NCBI RefSeq assembly: GCF_036850765.1 | Contig: NC_089496.1 | Location: 49,776,113-49,840,112 of the forward strand | Origin: Saccopteryx bilineata | Taxonomy: Eukaryota; Chordata; Mammalia; Chiroptera; Emballonuridae | Direction of reading: 5' to 3' | Length of the DNA: 64,000 nucleotides | In this document: positions 21,800 to 32,069 of the stretch, in pieces | Layout of the letters: each line of letters begins with the position of its first letter | How positions within the stretch are numbered: position 1 is the stretch's first letter | Made by a program: the position numbers and the translations under genes | Notes under the pieces: generated by a model | Told to the model about the DNA's origin: nothing | Databases searched by the model: none | Seen by the model: the letters and a program-made list of their open reading frames with translations, nothing else

Positions 21800-23040
21800 T
21801 TTCCAGCAAACACCTGGGCTTTGCAGACATGTCCCACACTCGGATGACAAAAGTACAATGGGCACTCGTGCTATCTTCCCGCGTGGAGCACAAGAGCGCA
21901 CTGATGCCGGAAGCACTCACCTCCCGGCAGCCCTGGGTGAGGGCAGCCGCCAGCTAACTGTGTTTCTGAAGCCGGGACATTGTCTGCATCTCCCACATGA
22001 TGCTGGTAAAGGCTCATTCCCTCAGGAGCACAGGGACTCAGCTGGTGCAGACGGTGGGTTGTCCCAGCAAGGGGCCCCAAATGGCAGCGCGGGCCAGGAC
22101 AAGGCGCTGAGTTAGTGTAGCTGTGGTTTGTACCCGCTGGGCCCCCAGACGGGTCCTGCCCTGGAATGTAAACACAGGCGGGGACAGCGGGTTTGTATGG
22201 ATGGCTTCACACAGAAGGTCTGGGCAGCCTAACTCACTTTGGGTAAAGATTATGTTGGGGCTCCTGAAAGCCCCCCCACTCCTCCCCAATGGGCTGGCTT
22301 CTATAGAAGAGAGAACCACTATACTTTTTGCACACCTGAGCTTGTGAGCTGGCATTCTCACACCCTGCACACTGCCGACTAACATTTTCCTGATTAATCG
22401 CTGGTCTTTACTGTCTGCTCCAGGCTTCTCCAAGAAACTGGGGACAGGACACCTCTTCACACCTGGAGAGGAAGTCCCACAGGAAGTCCAAAACTTGTGC
22501 TGGGGCTGTGAGAGCTACAGGGCCCCCTCCATGGGGATGGGCTGTTTCTTCTGCTGCAGAGGGGTTTGCGTTGGTTAGTCAGGCGGTGGGACTGTGCGTC
22601 CCGAGGACACGAGAACTCCAGCTGCTGTCACCTCATCCAGTTTGTGCTGCTTTCTGCTCTGGCCTAATGTCTTTGGTCCCTACAATGTCAGGACAGCGCA
22701 GGGGTGCGAGATGTGTGTGTGTGGGGGGGCAGCTCCAGAGAACTGCCGTCTCTGGAAGACAAGGCTGGACAGTCCATTCCCCTTCTCCTTCATCCCTCCC
22801 TGCCTCCCTTCCTCCTTCCCTCCCTCCTTCTCTTCCTCCTTCACCTCTGCCTTCTCGCTTTTCTCTGAGTGCCCGCAGTAGATCACGTTCTGTGTTCACC
22901 GTGGCAACACGGGGATGAGCAAGGTGGGTGTAATTTGGGAAGTGCCGTCTGTAAGTGTTGACAAGGCTTTTATGGAGGAAGGGGACTTGGGGCTGGCTCT
23001 TGCCCTCGGAGGAGAAACAGACAGCCGGAAATTGCAGGAC
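21800..23040. other. Single-copy sequence with a pyrimidine tract
   Basis: No gene is recognised. A (CCTCC/TTCC) pyrimidine tract lies at 22780-22850. Several overlapping open frames up to 144 codons occur on both strands in GC-rich sequence, but none shows a domain. Confidence 0.5.
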
Positions 23041-23041
23041 C

Positions 23042-23398
23042 TTGATAACATTATACGGAGTGAAATAAGTAAATCAGAAAAAAACAACAACTAAGAACTA
23101 TATGAATCCATACATAGAAGGGACATAAAAATGAGACTCAGAGACATGGACAAGAATGTGATGGCAACAGGGGTGGGGGGTGGGGGGAGGGGGGACGGGG
23201 TGAAGAAGGAGAGAGTGGTTGGGGGAGGGGAGGGGCACAAAGAAAACCAGAAAGAAGGTGACAGAAGACAATTTAACTTTGGGGGAGGGGTATACAGCAC
23301 AATCAAATGTCAAAATAATCTAGAGATGTTTTCTCTCAACATATGTACCCTGATTTATCAATGTCACTGCATTAAATTTAATAAATAAATTAAAAAAA
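23042..23398 (+). mobile_element. 5'-truncated LINE-1 3' tail
   Basis: It begins in the terminal ORF2 region ('acattatacggagtgaaataag'). It continues through the same 3' UTR as the element at 391-822, including a G-rich tract at 23171-23242, and ends with TGCATTAAATTTAATAAATAAATT plus an A-rich run. The two copies are close enough to be the same L1 lineage. It is non-coding and truncated. Confidence 0.85.
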
Positions 23399-23399
23399 G

Positions 23400-24430
23400 A
23401 GAGAGACAGGTGAAGTCACAGAGGTATGGTAGGGAGGGAACAGGTTAAGGAGTGCTTAGAAAGAAACTGCGGTAGCTTAGAGATCACCCGCCAAGTTCAG
23501 GAAGCCTTTCCCAACCAGCCAGGCTACTCTGAACCACCCTCCCGAGCATTTCCATCAAGCCCCGCCCCCCCCACCCCACCCACCCAGCGTGAGCGCACTT
23601 CTAAGACACGGCACCCTGTCCTGGGCTAGCTGCACCGGACTGGGAGCCTCTGTGCCACGTTTTCCGACCCTGTAAGGGCAGCTACGAAAGGTTAATGGGA
23701 GTAAGAAACAAGCGAGCGGGCAGCTCTTGCTGACTAGCACATTTGACCCCTACTTTTAAAACTCCAGGGAAATCTGCCTCCTGAGAGGACGGTGACCTAG
23801 TGACGATTTGGTGAAGCTCTGATCCGCGCCCCCTTCTGGTCAGAGTTCACAGAGGCACTGAAGGTGCAGGCAGGACCCCTTAGAGTCGCCCCCCTCCACC
23901 CCGGGGCGCTGGGCTCCCGCACTGACAACTCCAGTCTTGAATTTAGAGTGAGGTGACTGGAACGAGTCATGTCACATGCTGCCTGCTCGCAACTGTTGCT
24001 CAGTTATAACTTACGGATCGCTTTGGTCGTCAGGGGGCCATTATCATAACCGAATGTCGGGGCCTCATTATAGCACCTGTGCTCAGCCGTCTGGGGCACA
24101 GGGACAGCCAGACCCCAGGCGCCTGTGGGGAGGGTGGTTCCCAAGCCGTGCGAGTTAATGCTGTTCTCTGACCGCCCCCCCCCCTCCAATCCGGTCCCTG
24201 GACTGACATTCTCATTGGCTTTTTCTATTCAAGGGAAAAGTGACGACACAAAACCTGCCGTAGAACTGGCACAGCTTTCTAACCTCGGCTGGTTTCACCT
24301 CCTTCTCCCTTTCTCCTAAGACAGGGGCCGTCGCTGTCTCCTCCCATACTGGTGTTGCTCCTGTTACAGAATCTGGCGATAGTTGGGTATCATTCTCTCC
24401 TGTGACCTTTTATTGTCAAAAAAATGGAAT
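23400..24430. other. Single-copy sequence, no gene seen
   Basis: No gene or interspersed repeat is recognised. A C-rich run lies at 23564-23586 and another at 24174-24186. Confidence 0.5.
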
Positions 24431-24439
24431 TTGTGAGTT

Positions 24440-24628
24440 TTTTCCTCTTTTAAAAATAATCTACAATAGTAGAATTGTAACCACTTTATTGATATGCAAT
24501 TGTCATTAAAAGCCATGCATACTGAGTGCATAATATCGGATGAGATTGGGGGTGAGTGGGTGCTCATGAAACCATCACTACCACCAACGTCACACACATA
24601 CCCATCACCTCCCCAAGCCCCCTCCTGC

Positions 24629-24630
<2 letters not shown>
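24440..24630 (-). mobile_element. Possible LINE-1 3' UTR fragment
   Basis: Read on the minus strand, the 'actttattgatatgcaattg' region resembles the old L1 3' UTR segment that normally reads 'tttattgagatataattcac' in the same orientation. The CA-rich minisatellite begins immediately downstream. The match is weak. Confidence 0.35.
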
Positions 24631-24631
<1 letters not shown>

Positions 24632-24659
<28 letters not shown>

Positions 24660-24685
24660 AGGTGTATGGACTACCTAATGAGATC

Positions 24686-24722
<37 letters not shown>

Positions 24723-24848
24723 AGGTGTACGGACTACCTAATGAGACACACACACACACACACACACACACTGAGGTGTACGGACTACCTAGTGAGACAC
24801 ACACACACACACACACACACTGAGGTGTACGGACTACCTAGTGAGATC

Positions 24849-24879
<31 letters not shown>

Positions 24880-25117
24880 TGAGGTTTATGGACTACCTAG
24901 TGAGACACACACACACACACACACACACACACTGAGGTGTACGGACTACCTAGTGAGACACACACACACACACACACACACACTGAGGTGTACGGACTAC
25001 CTAGTGAGACACACACACACACACACACACACACACTGAGGTGTACGGACTACCTAGTGAGACACACACACACACACACACACACACACTGAGGTTTATG
25101 GACTACCTAGTGAGACC

Positions 25118-25154
<37 letters not shown>

Positions 25155-25176
25155 AGGTGTACGGACTACCTAGTGA

Positions 25177-25213
<37 letters not shown>

Positions 25214-25250
25214 AGGTGTACGGACTACCTAGTGAGATCCATACATGTGA
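24632..25250. repeat. Compound minisatellite: 11 core units joined by (CA)n
   Basis: Eleven copies of a core beginning CTGAGGTGTACGGACTACCT are each separated by a (CA)8-16 run. They start near 24657, 24720, 24771, 24821, 24879, 24930, 24982, 25033, 25088, 25151 and 25210. Cores differ at a few positions: the 1st has TGTATGG, the 5th and 9th TTTATGG, and units 1, 4, 9 and 11 have a CCATA spacer. Open frames of 89-150 codons through it are (His-Thr)n/(Val-Cys)n artefacts. Confidence 0.97.
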
Positions 25251-25474
25251 GATTTATCTCCAAGACCAGCTCTGTTGTCACAGAAGGGGAGGGGGGACTC
25301 ATTTAATTAAGAAATCGGGTCTCTGTGAGTTGTTTGTTCTCTATAAACACGAACAGATGATTTGGAATTTACATTTGCAAGTGTTCTTTACTAAGGAGCG
25401 TTGCCATCCAAAAGGCCCGTCTTGTTCTGTGTTCAGTTAAAATGTCACAGGCTGGGGCTGTGCCCAGGAGAGGC

Positions 25475-25640
25475 ACTTTCCAATCCCCCGGAACCTGTTC
25501 CCGGGCAGCCTGGCTTTTTCGGGCGCGTGGGGATGCGGGCTAACCTCAGAACAGCTCGGGGAGAGGAGCCGTGATTTCCCGCGGCGGGGCGCTCAGCAGC
25601 CTTAGAACTCCCGAGAACACGGCTGAATCACTCCGCCACG
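25475..25640. other. Small CpG-dense patch
   Basis: Around sixteen CpG dinucleotides occur in about 155 bases, including TTCGGGCGCG and CCCGCGGCGGGG. That is well above the surrounding sequence. It is shorter than a conventional CpG island, and no exon or promoter element is identified beside it. Confidence 0.5.
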
Positions 25641-26640
25641 CAGCTTCCCTCGGGACACCTGCTTCTCAGTGTGCCCCTGCCACGTGCTTCTCCCCCCCCC
25701 CCCACCGGCATCTTCTCCCCCTGCTCTTCTTTCTCACGCGGTCCAGTATACACCTACGCTTTATTTATTTAGTTAGTTGTTTAGTTATTGATTGATTGAT
25801 TGATTTCCTTTTACGCTGACGTTTTAAACTGCCACGTTCCCTACCCACCACCGTGAGTGTGACTTAACCCTCTGCCCTAGTCCTGACTCAGGTTCACGGC
25901 AGCCTCTCTCTGAATTCGGCCAGAACGGAGCCTGAGCAGCTCAACCCAGCCCAGCCCAGCCCAGCCCAGCGTCCGGAACCAGCCCTGACAAATGACCAGG
26001 TGGCTGGGCATCCGGCACAGGCTTCTCTGTGGGCAGGATGTCTGGCCCTGCTCCGATCACCTGAGACAGTCGTAGGGGCCATAAAGTATTCGCAGGACCT
26101 CTTTCGGCAGAGGTGGCAAAGGGCGTTACAAAAGGGTAGGGCTGAAGTCTAAATTTATCTTTGGCATTTGTTGAAGCATGAAAACGATGGTTGCTCAGAG
26201 CCAATATATCATCTCTACACGGGAAACCGGGGCGGGTGTAGTCATCACTCCCCAGGACACTCAGAAACTTACGAGCTTCATACCAAGTGGTCTCAGTCAA
26301 AAACCAAAACCCAAACCAAACCAAACAAAAAACCCCCACCAGAACTGAAACCCCAGGGCTGACTCTCTGCCAATTCCAAAGACAAGCTGAGAGGGACAGA
26401 ACCGCATTCCAAATTAGCACAAGCCCGCCCCAAGAAGGTTCAATGGCCACATAAACCAACAACAGGAAAAAGAGGCTGTAGCTGACCTCCAGCTGACCTG
26501 GAACAGGGCTCCCTGTCTCCACCTCTACCTCTGCCTCTCTGCCCTGGGGGGTGGGGGGCTCCCAGCTCTCTAACCCGCTGATCCCACAGGGAGCCTTTGC
26601 TCAGGGCTCTACCACATCCTTCAAGATTCTCAATCACAGA
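25641..26640. other. Single-copy sequence with small repeats
   Basis: No gene is recognised. A (CCCAG)n run lies at 25946-25970 and a (TGAT)n run at 25787-25804. A minus-strand open frame of 193 codons at 25941-26522 is the longest in the window. It ends in the CCCAG repeat and shows no domain or conserved motif I can name. Confidence 0.5.
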
Positions 26641-26724
26641 TGAGAGGAGATGTTTAGATCCTGAACACAGACTCTGATTGGTTGAGAGGAGATGTTTAGA
26701 TCCTGAACACAGACTCTGATTGGT
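26641..26724. repeat. Perfect 42-bp tandem duplication
   Basis: 26641-26682 and 26683-26724 are identical, beginning TGAGAGGAGATGTTTAGATC. Each unit contains GATTGG, a CCAAT box on the minus strand. Confidence 0.97.
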
Positions 26725-26754
26725 TCAGCTGAGTCACACACTGCATCACTCAGA

Positions 26755-27145
26755 ATGCTCCGAGAAGCAGAGCAAGTAGGATACGTACGTATGTGTGCAT
26801 AACAGGAGTGCTATTTGATGGAACTGGTGCACCCAATCGTGGGGACTGGCAAGTCTGAAATTTGTAGGCTGGACTGGCAGGCTGGAAACTTAAGCAGGAG
26901 TTGAGGCTGCAATCTTGGGGCAGGATTTCTTCTTGGGAAACTCCCAGATGTTGCTCAGAAGGCCTTCATCTGATTAAATGAGGCTCACCCACATTACCAA
27001 GGGTAACTTTCTTTAAGTCAACTGGTATTAGGTGGTAATGACATCTACAGAATACCTTAACACCAACCTATATATTAGTGTATTATTAAACAGCTGGGTA
27101 TATAAGCTAGCAAAGCTGACACATAAAACTAATCATCACACTTGC
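26755..27145 (+). mobile_element. Old dispersed mammalian repeat fragment, family not named
   Basis: The order of segments follows a widely dispersed, ancient placental repeat: 'gggactggcaagtctgaaatttgtaggc', then 'gaggctgcaatcttggg', then 'ggccttcatctgattaaatgaggctcacccacatta', ending 'agctgacacataaaactaatcatcaca'. I recognise the wording but cannot assign the family (LTR or LINE-derived) with certainty. Confidence 0.55.
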
Positions 27146-27149
27146 TCAC

Positions 27150-27950
27150 CTATTGGTCCAATTAATGGGTCAACAAGGGAATTGGGTATTATGATTGGAA
27201 TAATTTGGGTCATTTGGCCACCCAATGGTCATAGGTAGGAAAATGATGAAGAGAAATGAGATTAGATATGAATACCTGTAAACCCATAAGCCACCTCACT
27301 GGTCTGCCCCATGAGTGCACGAGAAGGCCAAAGATGACCTAGGACTCTTCTCTCATCAGTTCCCAAACTCAGCCTCAACAGTGCCACATGGGTGGAAGCC
27401 AGACAAGGGAATGCCCGCTTTCCTCAATTTGTAATGGCAATACGATCTGTGTGTGTGTGTGTGTGTGTTTTTCCTTCTTGTCTTGCCTTTTGGACAATAC
27501 TTCACTCCTCATGGTTCCCAAGAACGAATGAAATGTACAGGAGAAAAAAAAAAAACTAAATGAACTCATGATATCAGGTATTTATTATGAAGAGATCACA
27601 GTGATAATCAACCCAATCAGCACTGTTGTCATTTCCAGTGTTTGTGACTTGTGCTCTCTTCTCTACCCCAGAGTTAAACATTCATTCATTCAAAGTATAT
27701 GCTTTGAGTACTGCTGTAACATCAAGGTTACAACTAGTGGGCGACTCCACACCACGTCACTGTTGACACAGAAGCTTCTTGACACCCCTGGTTGTCCCAG
27801 TGCCTTCTTTATATATTTCTATCCCAGACCCTCTTTCCTTTCCTGTTTATGGACCTACATATCTCTCTCATTCTACTTGAAACTGAAACCGATAGCGTTT
27901 ACATGAATGGCCTAACGTCAGCGTCTTCTAACTTCTAAGTTTCCAAAGCT
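27150..27950. other. Single-copy sequence with a (GT)n tract
   Basis: No gene is recognised. A (TG)n run lies at 27449-27469 and a 13-base A-run near 27543. Confidence 0.5.
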
Positions 27951-27959
27951 AATTAAAGG

Positions 27960-28138
27960 GTGGGTCACAAACCCGCAGCCTCAGCATCTCGGGAGAGGCA
28001 GTGAGAAATGCAAATTATTAGACTTACTAAGTCAGGTTCATCAAGACATCGAATTCACTGGCAGTGGGAGCCAGGAGTCCACTTTAACAAGCGCCGTTGG
28101 AAACTCTCATGTGCCACCCGTGTTCAAGAACCACGTGT
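27960..28138 (+). mobile_element. MER5A-like hAT MITE remnant
   Basis: The order 'ggcagtgagaaatgcaaattattagac', a degraded 'tactaagtcaggttcat' and 'ctttaacaagcgcc', ending 'ttcaagaaccacgtg', follows MER5A. This is an ancient non-autonomous hAT-Charlie element of placental mammals. Termini are eroded. Confidence 0.65.
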
Positions 28139-28302
28139 TGGGCTATTCATCTTAGCCTACTCAACACACAGTGGATATGTGGCTTGACTGTTTCACTGTC
28201 CTTGACCTTCTCAGAAACATCGCACTCTAACACCTTGAGCTTTTCTCTCCTGAATTGTTAAGGTGATCCATCACACCTGTCAGTCTGCATTGCCCTAAGG
28301 AT

Positions 28303-28855
28303 GTGGTTCTCAACGGAGGTGATTTTGTTCCATGGGGCACATGTAGCAATGTCTGTAGACATTTTGGGCTGTCATGACTTCGGTGTGGTTGATACTAGTG
28401 GCATCTAGTCGTCCAAAGCCAGGGATGCTGTTCAGCATCTTACAAAGGACAGGACAGCTTCTCACAACAGGAGTTATTCAGGCAAGAATAAATATTGCCT
28501 GGCCAGGTGGTGGCACAGTGGATAGAGGGTCTGACTGGGACATGGAGGACCCAGGTTTGAAACCCCGAGGTTACCAGCTTGAGCGTGGGCCCATCTGGTT
28601 TGAGCAAGGCTCACCAGCTTGAGCCCAAGGTCACTGGTTTGAACAAGGGGTCACTCGCTCTGCTGTAGCACCCTGGTCAAGGTACATATAAGAAAGCAAT
28701 CAATGAACAATTAAGGTGCCACGACAAAGAACTGATGCTTATAATCTCTTTCCCTTCCTGTCTGTCTGTCCTTATCTGTCCCTCTCTCTGTCTCTGTCTC
28801 TGTCATACTCTCAAAAAAGAATAAATATCAATAGTCTGAAGTTGAGAAACCTTGC
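28303..28855 (+). mobile_element. MER20 hAT MITE interrupted by a SINE
   Basis: The left part (28303-28496) has the MER20 order: GTGGTTCTCAAC, then 'caatgtctgtagacattttgg', 'ctagtggcatctagt', 'ccagggatgctg'. The right terminus, 'gttgagaaaccttg', is found at 28841-28854 after a SINE at 28497-28818. The interruption is clean and carries a TSD. Confidence 0.85.
28497..28818 (+). mobile_element. tRNA-derived SINE, second family, inside MER20
   Basis: It starts at GCCTGGCCAGGTGGTGG, carries the family's internal repeats and CT-rich tail, and ends in a short A-rich stretch. TSD AAGAATAAATAT lies at 28485-28496 and again at about 28818-28829. The SINE is younger than the MER20 it splits. Confidence 0.93.
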
Positions 28856-28859
28856 TTTA

Positions 28860-29370
28860 GAGGATCCTAACAATTGATGACCAAGATGCCTCAAGGTGAC
28901 ACTTTGACCTACCCTTCCCCTTCCCCACTGCCCATGTTATTAATAACCACTTAGAAATGGCAACGCTTGCTTGCTAGGCACAGAAGTATTCGGATTTTGT
29001 ACTTGATTCAGCAGAAGAAACTGCCACTTGACAGTGGAAACACAATATATCATCCCACAGTCATCCGTCATCTCCCTCATTATTTAAAAAATAGGGAACA
29101 AGTCAACATCACCCCCATTAATATTTCACGTAGGTACATTATACAGTTAATAAAATGCATGCCCTTTAAAAGTCATTATGTCCCCACCAAGAGTTGTATA
29201 TGATACCATATAATTTTTCTTGAAACTAGGATCTGGCCTGGAGAATGACTTCAATTTGTTTTCAAGACACATGTGACATAAATCATTATTTCACCAGCTC
29301 TGGCCACTAGACCCGCGCTGGCCTGCAATCAGTGTTTCTCAGCCGGCAAACCTTTTACCACAGAAAGTTC
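28860..29370. other. Single-copy sequence, no gene seen
   Basis: Nothing recognisable was found on either strand. Confidence 0.5.
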
Positions 29371-29373
29371 TCA

Positions 29374-29750
29374 TTTTTTTTTTTTTTTTTTTTGTATTTT
29401 TCTGAAGCTGGAAACGGGGAGAGACAGACAGACTCCCGCATGCGCCCAACTGGGATCCACCCGGCTTGCCCACCAGGGGGCGATGCTCTGCCCTTCCGGG
29501 GCGTTGCTCTGCCGCGACCAGAGCCACTCTAGCGCCTGGGGCAGAGGCCAAGGAGCCATCCCCAGCGCCCGGGCCATCTTTGCTCCAATGGAGCCTTGGC
29601 TGCGGGAGGGGAAGAGAGAGACAGAGAGGAAGTGGGGGGGGGGGGTGGAGAAGCAAATGGGCGCTTCTCCTATGTGCCCTGGTCAGGACTCGAACCCGGG
29701 TCCCCCGCACACCAGGCCGACGCTCTACCGCTGAGCCAACCGGCCAGGGC
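29374..29750 (-). mobile_element. Long VES-type tRNA SINE with one CTCF-like motif
   Basis: A full-length copy on the minus strand has a 20-base T-run at 29374-29393 (its tail) and an intact head complement ending CCGGCCAGGGC. TSD GAAAGTTCTCATTTTT is seen at 29363 onward and again at 29752 onward. CCACCAGGGGGCG lies at 29470-29482, unmutated. This is one of the best-preserved copies. Confidence 0.96.
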
Positions 29751-29759
29751 CGAAAGTTC

Positions 29760-30830
29760 TCATTTTTTAAAGGCTATAAACTGAGACGATGACCTCTGAC
29801 AGGCAATAGAACCGACACTAGTACTGCCGAAGTTCTAATTTTTATGATATTTCAGCAACAAAATAAATAATTGATTAGGGAAAGCGTGAGTTGAACAGTA
29901 CTTGTCTTAAACTAGTGTCCCCCAAAGCAAAACGTGAGGCGAAGGTCTATGACGAGTGGTTCATGGTGAGGACGTGGTGGCAGAGAGGGACGCAGAGAGG
30001 TGGCACCGGGGAAGGAGGGAGCTCCGACACAGCCTGCACCAGAAGTGGGCCCACCAGTGGACGACCAGTCACTTCATGCCATGAGCCTTCGGGGGACCTT
30101 ATGAAACGGACCTCAGAATCATCAGTCTGAATAAGAAAAGGGGAAGCGTTCGTCTGCTAATGGCCAGTCTCCTCGGTCAGGGTGGGTGTCCATGGGGTCT
30201 GCCTCCCCAGAGCTCACTGGCGATTGCTAACTGTTCCGGAGATGCCCACGGATAGGAAGAGAGAGGGACCTAAAACAAGAGGATCTTAGGTGGCACCTGC
30301 AAGAAACTTGTGGAAGCCGGAGCAGAACTTGTCCCTGTAGATGGTGCCATGGTGAGAGGTGAGGCCAAGAGTAACTGAAGAGGTGAACGAGGGGTGTTTG
30401 AAACAACACCTTTTAATGACATATTTAGATGAGGTGGAGTTGTACTACTCACACATCTATCGTATATACAATGACTATATAGAGGTCTGAGACGTCCTAT
30501 ACACATACACACACACACACACATACACACACACGCCCCTTTAAGTCTGGGTAAACACATGTACATGTACAAATATAATTTTAAGTGTACAATTCAAATA
30601 AATATTTATGCACATATTAAATACTTATATGATACTTGAAAAAAGACTCTTTCAATATTTTTCTTAGCAAATGCTTTGTGTCACCTAAGAAGTATGGTTT
30701 ATCTTATTTTGGCCTCATTGGAAGGGAATTACCGTTTGACGTTGAAACTTATGGCTCAACTTCTTATAAGAAGCACATGAGCCTTTGCAGGGGATGTTAG
30801 CGTCTTGTATCCTTTTGTATGTATTCTTTT
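29760..30830. other. Single-copy sequence with a (CA)n tract
   Basis: No gene is recognised. A (CA)n-type run lies at 30503-30534. Confidence 0.5.
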
Positions 30831-30833
30831 TCT

Positions 30834-30998
30834 CTTAAGACTTTATTTATTGATTTTGGAGAGAGGAGAGAGAAAAGGCAGGAAGAGCAGGAAGCATCAA
30901 CTCCCACATGTGCCTTGACCAGGCAAGCCCAGGGTTTTGAACTGGCGACCTCAGCGTTCCAGGTTGATACTTTTCCACTGCGCCACCACAGGTCAGGC
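30834..30998 (-). mobile_element. Short tRNA-derived SINE, third family
   Basis: A minus-strand copy with GA-rich tract and head complement ending CCACCACAGGTCAGGC. A few bases of the head are deleted near 30968-30976, so this is an older or damaged copy. Confidence 0.88.
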
Positions 30999-31044
30999 TA
31001 CTCTTTGGATATAATATTCAATCTTGAATCTTCCTGGTGTTTAG

Positions 31045-31290
31045 GCTTAGGATCTGATTACTTCTGTTGAAATCCTGTCTATACAACATACTAGTTGTGT
31101 GGCCTTGGGCAGGTTGTTTAACCTTTCTGTGCTCCAACTTCCTGACCAGTAAAACGGAGACAATAAGGTTACTATGGGAAAGAATGAGTTAAACACGAAA
31201 AACACTAGGGTGAAGACTGATACATAGAGGAGCTCCTACTCTCTTAGCTATTCATAGCTAATAAATGTTAGCTGCTATTATTATTATTGT
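31045..31290 (+). mobile_element. MIR SINE
   Basis: The diagnostic MIR core is clear: 'actagttgtgtggccttggg', then 'ttaacctttctgtgctcc' and 'agtaaaacggagacaataa'. A 3' part with 'aataaatgttagctgctatt' follows. MIRs are mammal-wide and long inactive. Confidence 0.9.
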
Positions 31291-31294
31291 TCTA

Positions 31295-31880
31295 CACACC
31301 TCATCAAACTGTTTGGAACAAGATGGAAAAGACAGTGAATGGAGTAGTTGACCTAATTTTTCTTGAGACATTTTTTACCAAGGAGCAATCTCTAACTAAT
31401 TTGTAAGCCGAGCAAACACTTTTCAGTGCATGTCTTTTGTTTGCTTTTTAAGCACTTTGCTTACCCTAAGTTTTATTATTCAGTGATAAACTTTGAAGGC
31501 ATTTTAGAGAGCACTTCGAATGTCATTTGAGAATTGCTGAGTCAGACCAGGGAGTTATTGAACAGCACGAGTCATTAAAGTAAAAATAAAAAAAAAAATG
31601 TCAAAAGCAAAACATGAGCAGAGTTGGAGGACACATTTGCAGCCATGTGGCCAGAGGATCGGAAAATCCTCAGATAAGACAAATCAGAAACATTGTATAT
31701 GCACCTACCTAGTGCTCAGGACTGTGCTGACACCAGCTGCACAAAGCTAGGTAGGGGCATCTCTAACTCAGACTCAAGGAGCTGGTAACCTAGTAACTCT
31801 GCTTCTTAGTCTTTATACCAAAACTGTACAAGGGCCAAGACTCCCGTTCTGTCTGAGGGAAGAAAGAGCAGATGCCTGAG
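31295..31880. other. Single-copy sequence, no gene seen
   Basis: Nothing recognisable, apart from an A-run at 31587-31599. Confidence 0.5.
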
Positions 31881-31884
31881 CACC

Positions 31885-32065
31885 TGCTGTGTACCAGTTT
31901 GCAAGTTCCTCACAAGAAATAGATGATCGTCTCCATTTTACATATCCAAATAATAAGATCTCTAACGTTCCAGAAGTGAAGCCGGCAATCTGTCAAAGAT
32001 CGTAAAGGTCATAAGCCCAAGCAGAACTGGAACGCCTGTCTGTCCGACACTCAGGTCATCAGATC
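31885..32065 (-). mobile_element. MIR-like fragment
   Basis: On the minus strand this follows a degraded MIR. Plus-strand 'gtctccattttacatatcc' corresponds to the complement of the MIR 'gatgaggaaa/aaatggggat' zone. It is flanked by 'gcacctgctgtgtacca' and 'agcagaactggaacgcc'. Confidence 0.65.
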
Positions 32066-32069
32066 ACTT

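Noticed and set aside
21681..22115. 144-codon frame starting in the TG-rich tract
   Set aside because: The N-terminal half is low-complexity Val/Cys/Ser sequence from the TGTG repeat, and the rest has no known homology.
24632..25250. CRISPR-like array of repeats and spacers
   Set aside because: The 'spacers' are CA runs of varying length and the organism is a mammal. This is a compound minisatellite.
25941..26522. 193-codon minus-strand frame, the longest in the window
   Set aside because: It has no recognisable domain and its end is formed by a CCCAG repeat. Such lengths are expected by chance in GC-rich sequence. Conservation in other bats would be needed to revive it.
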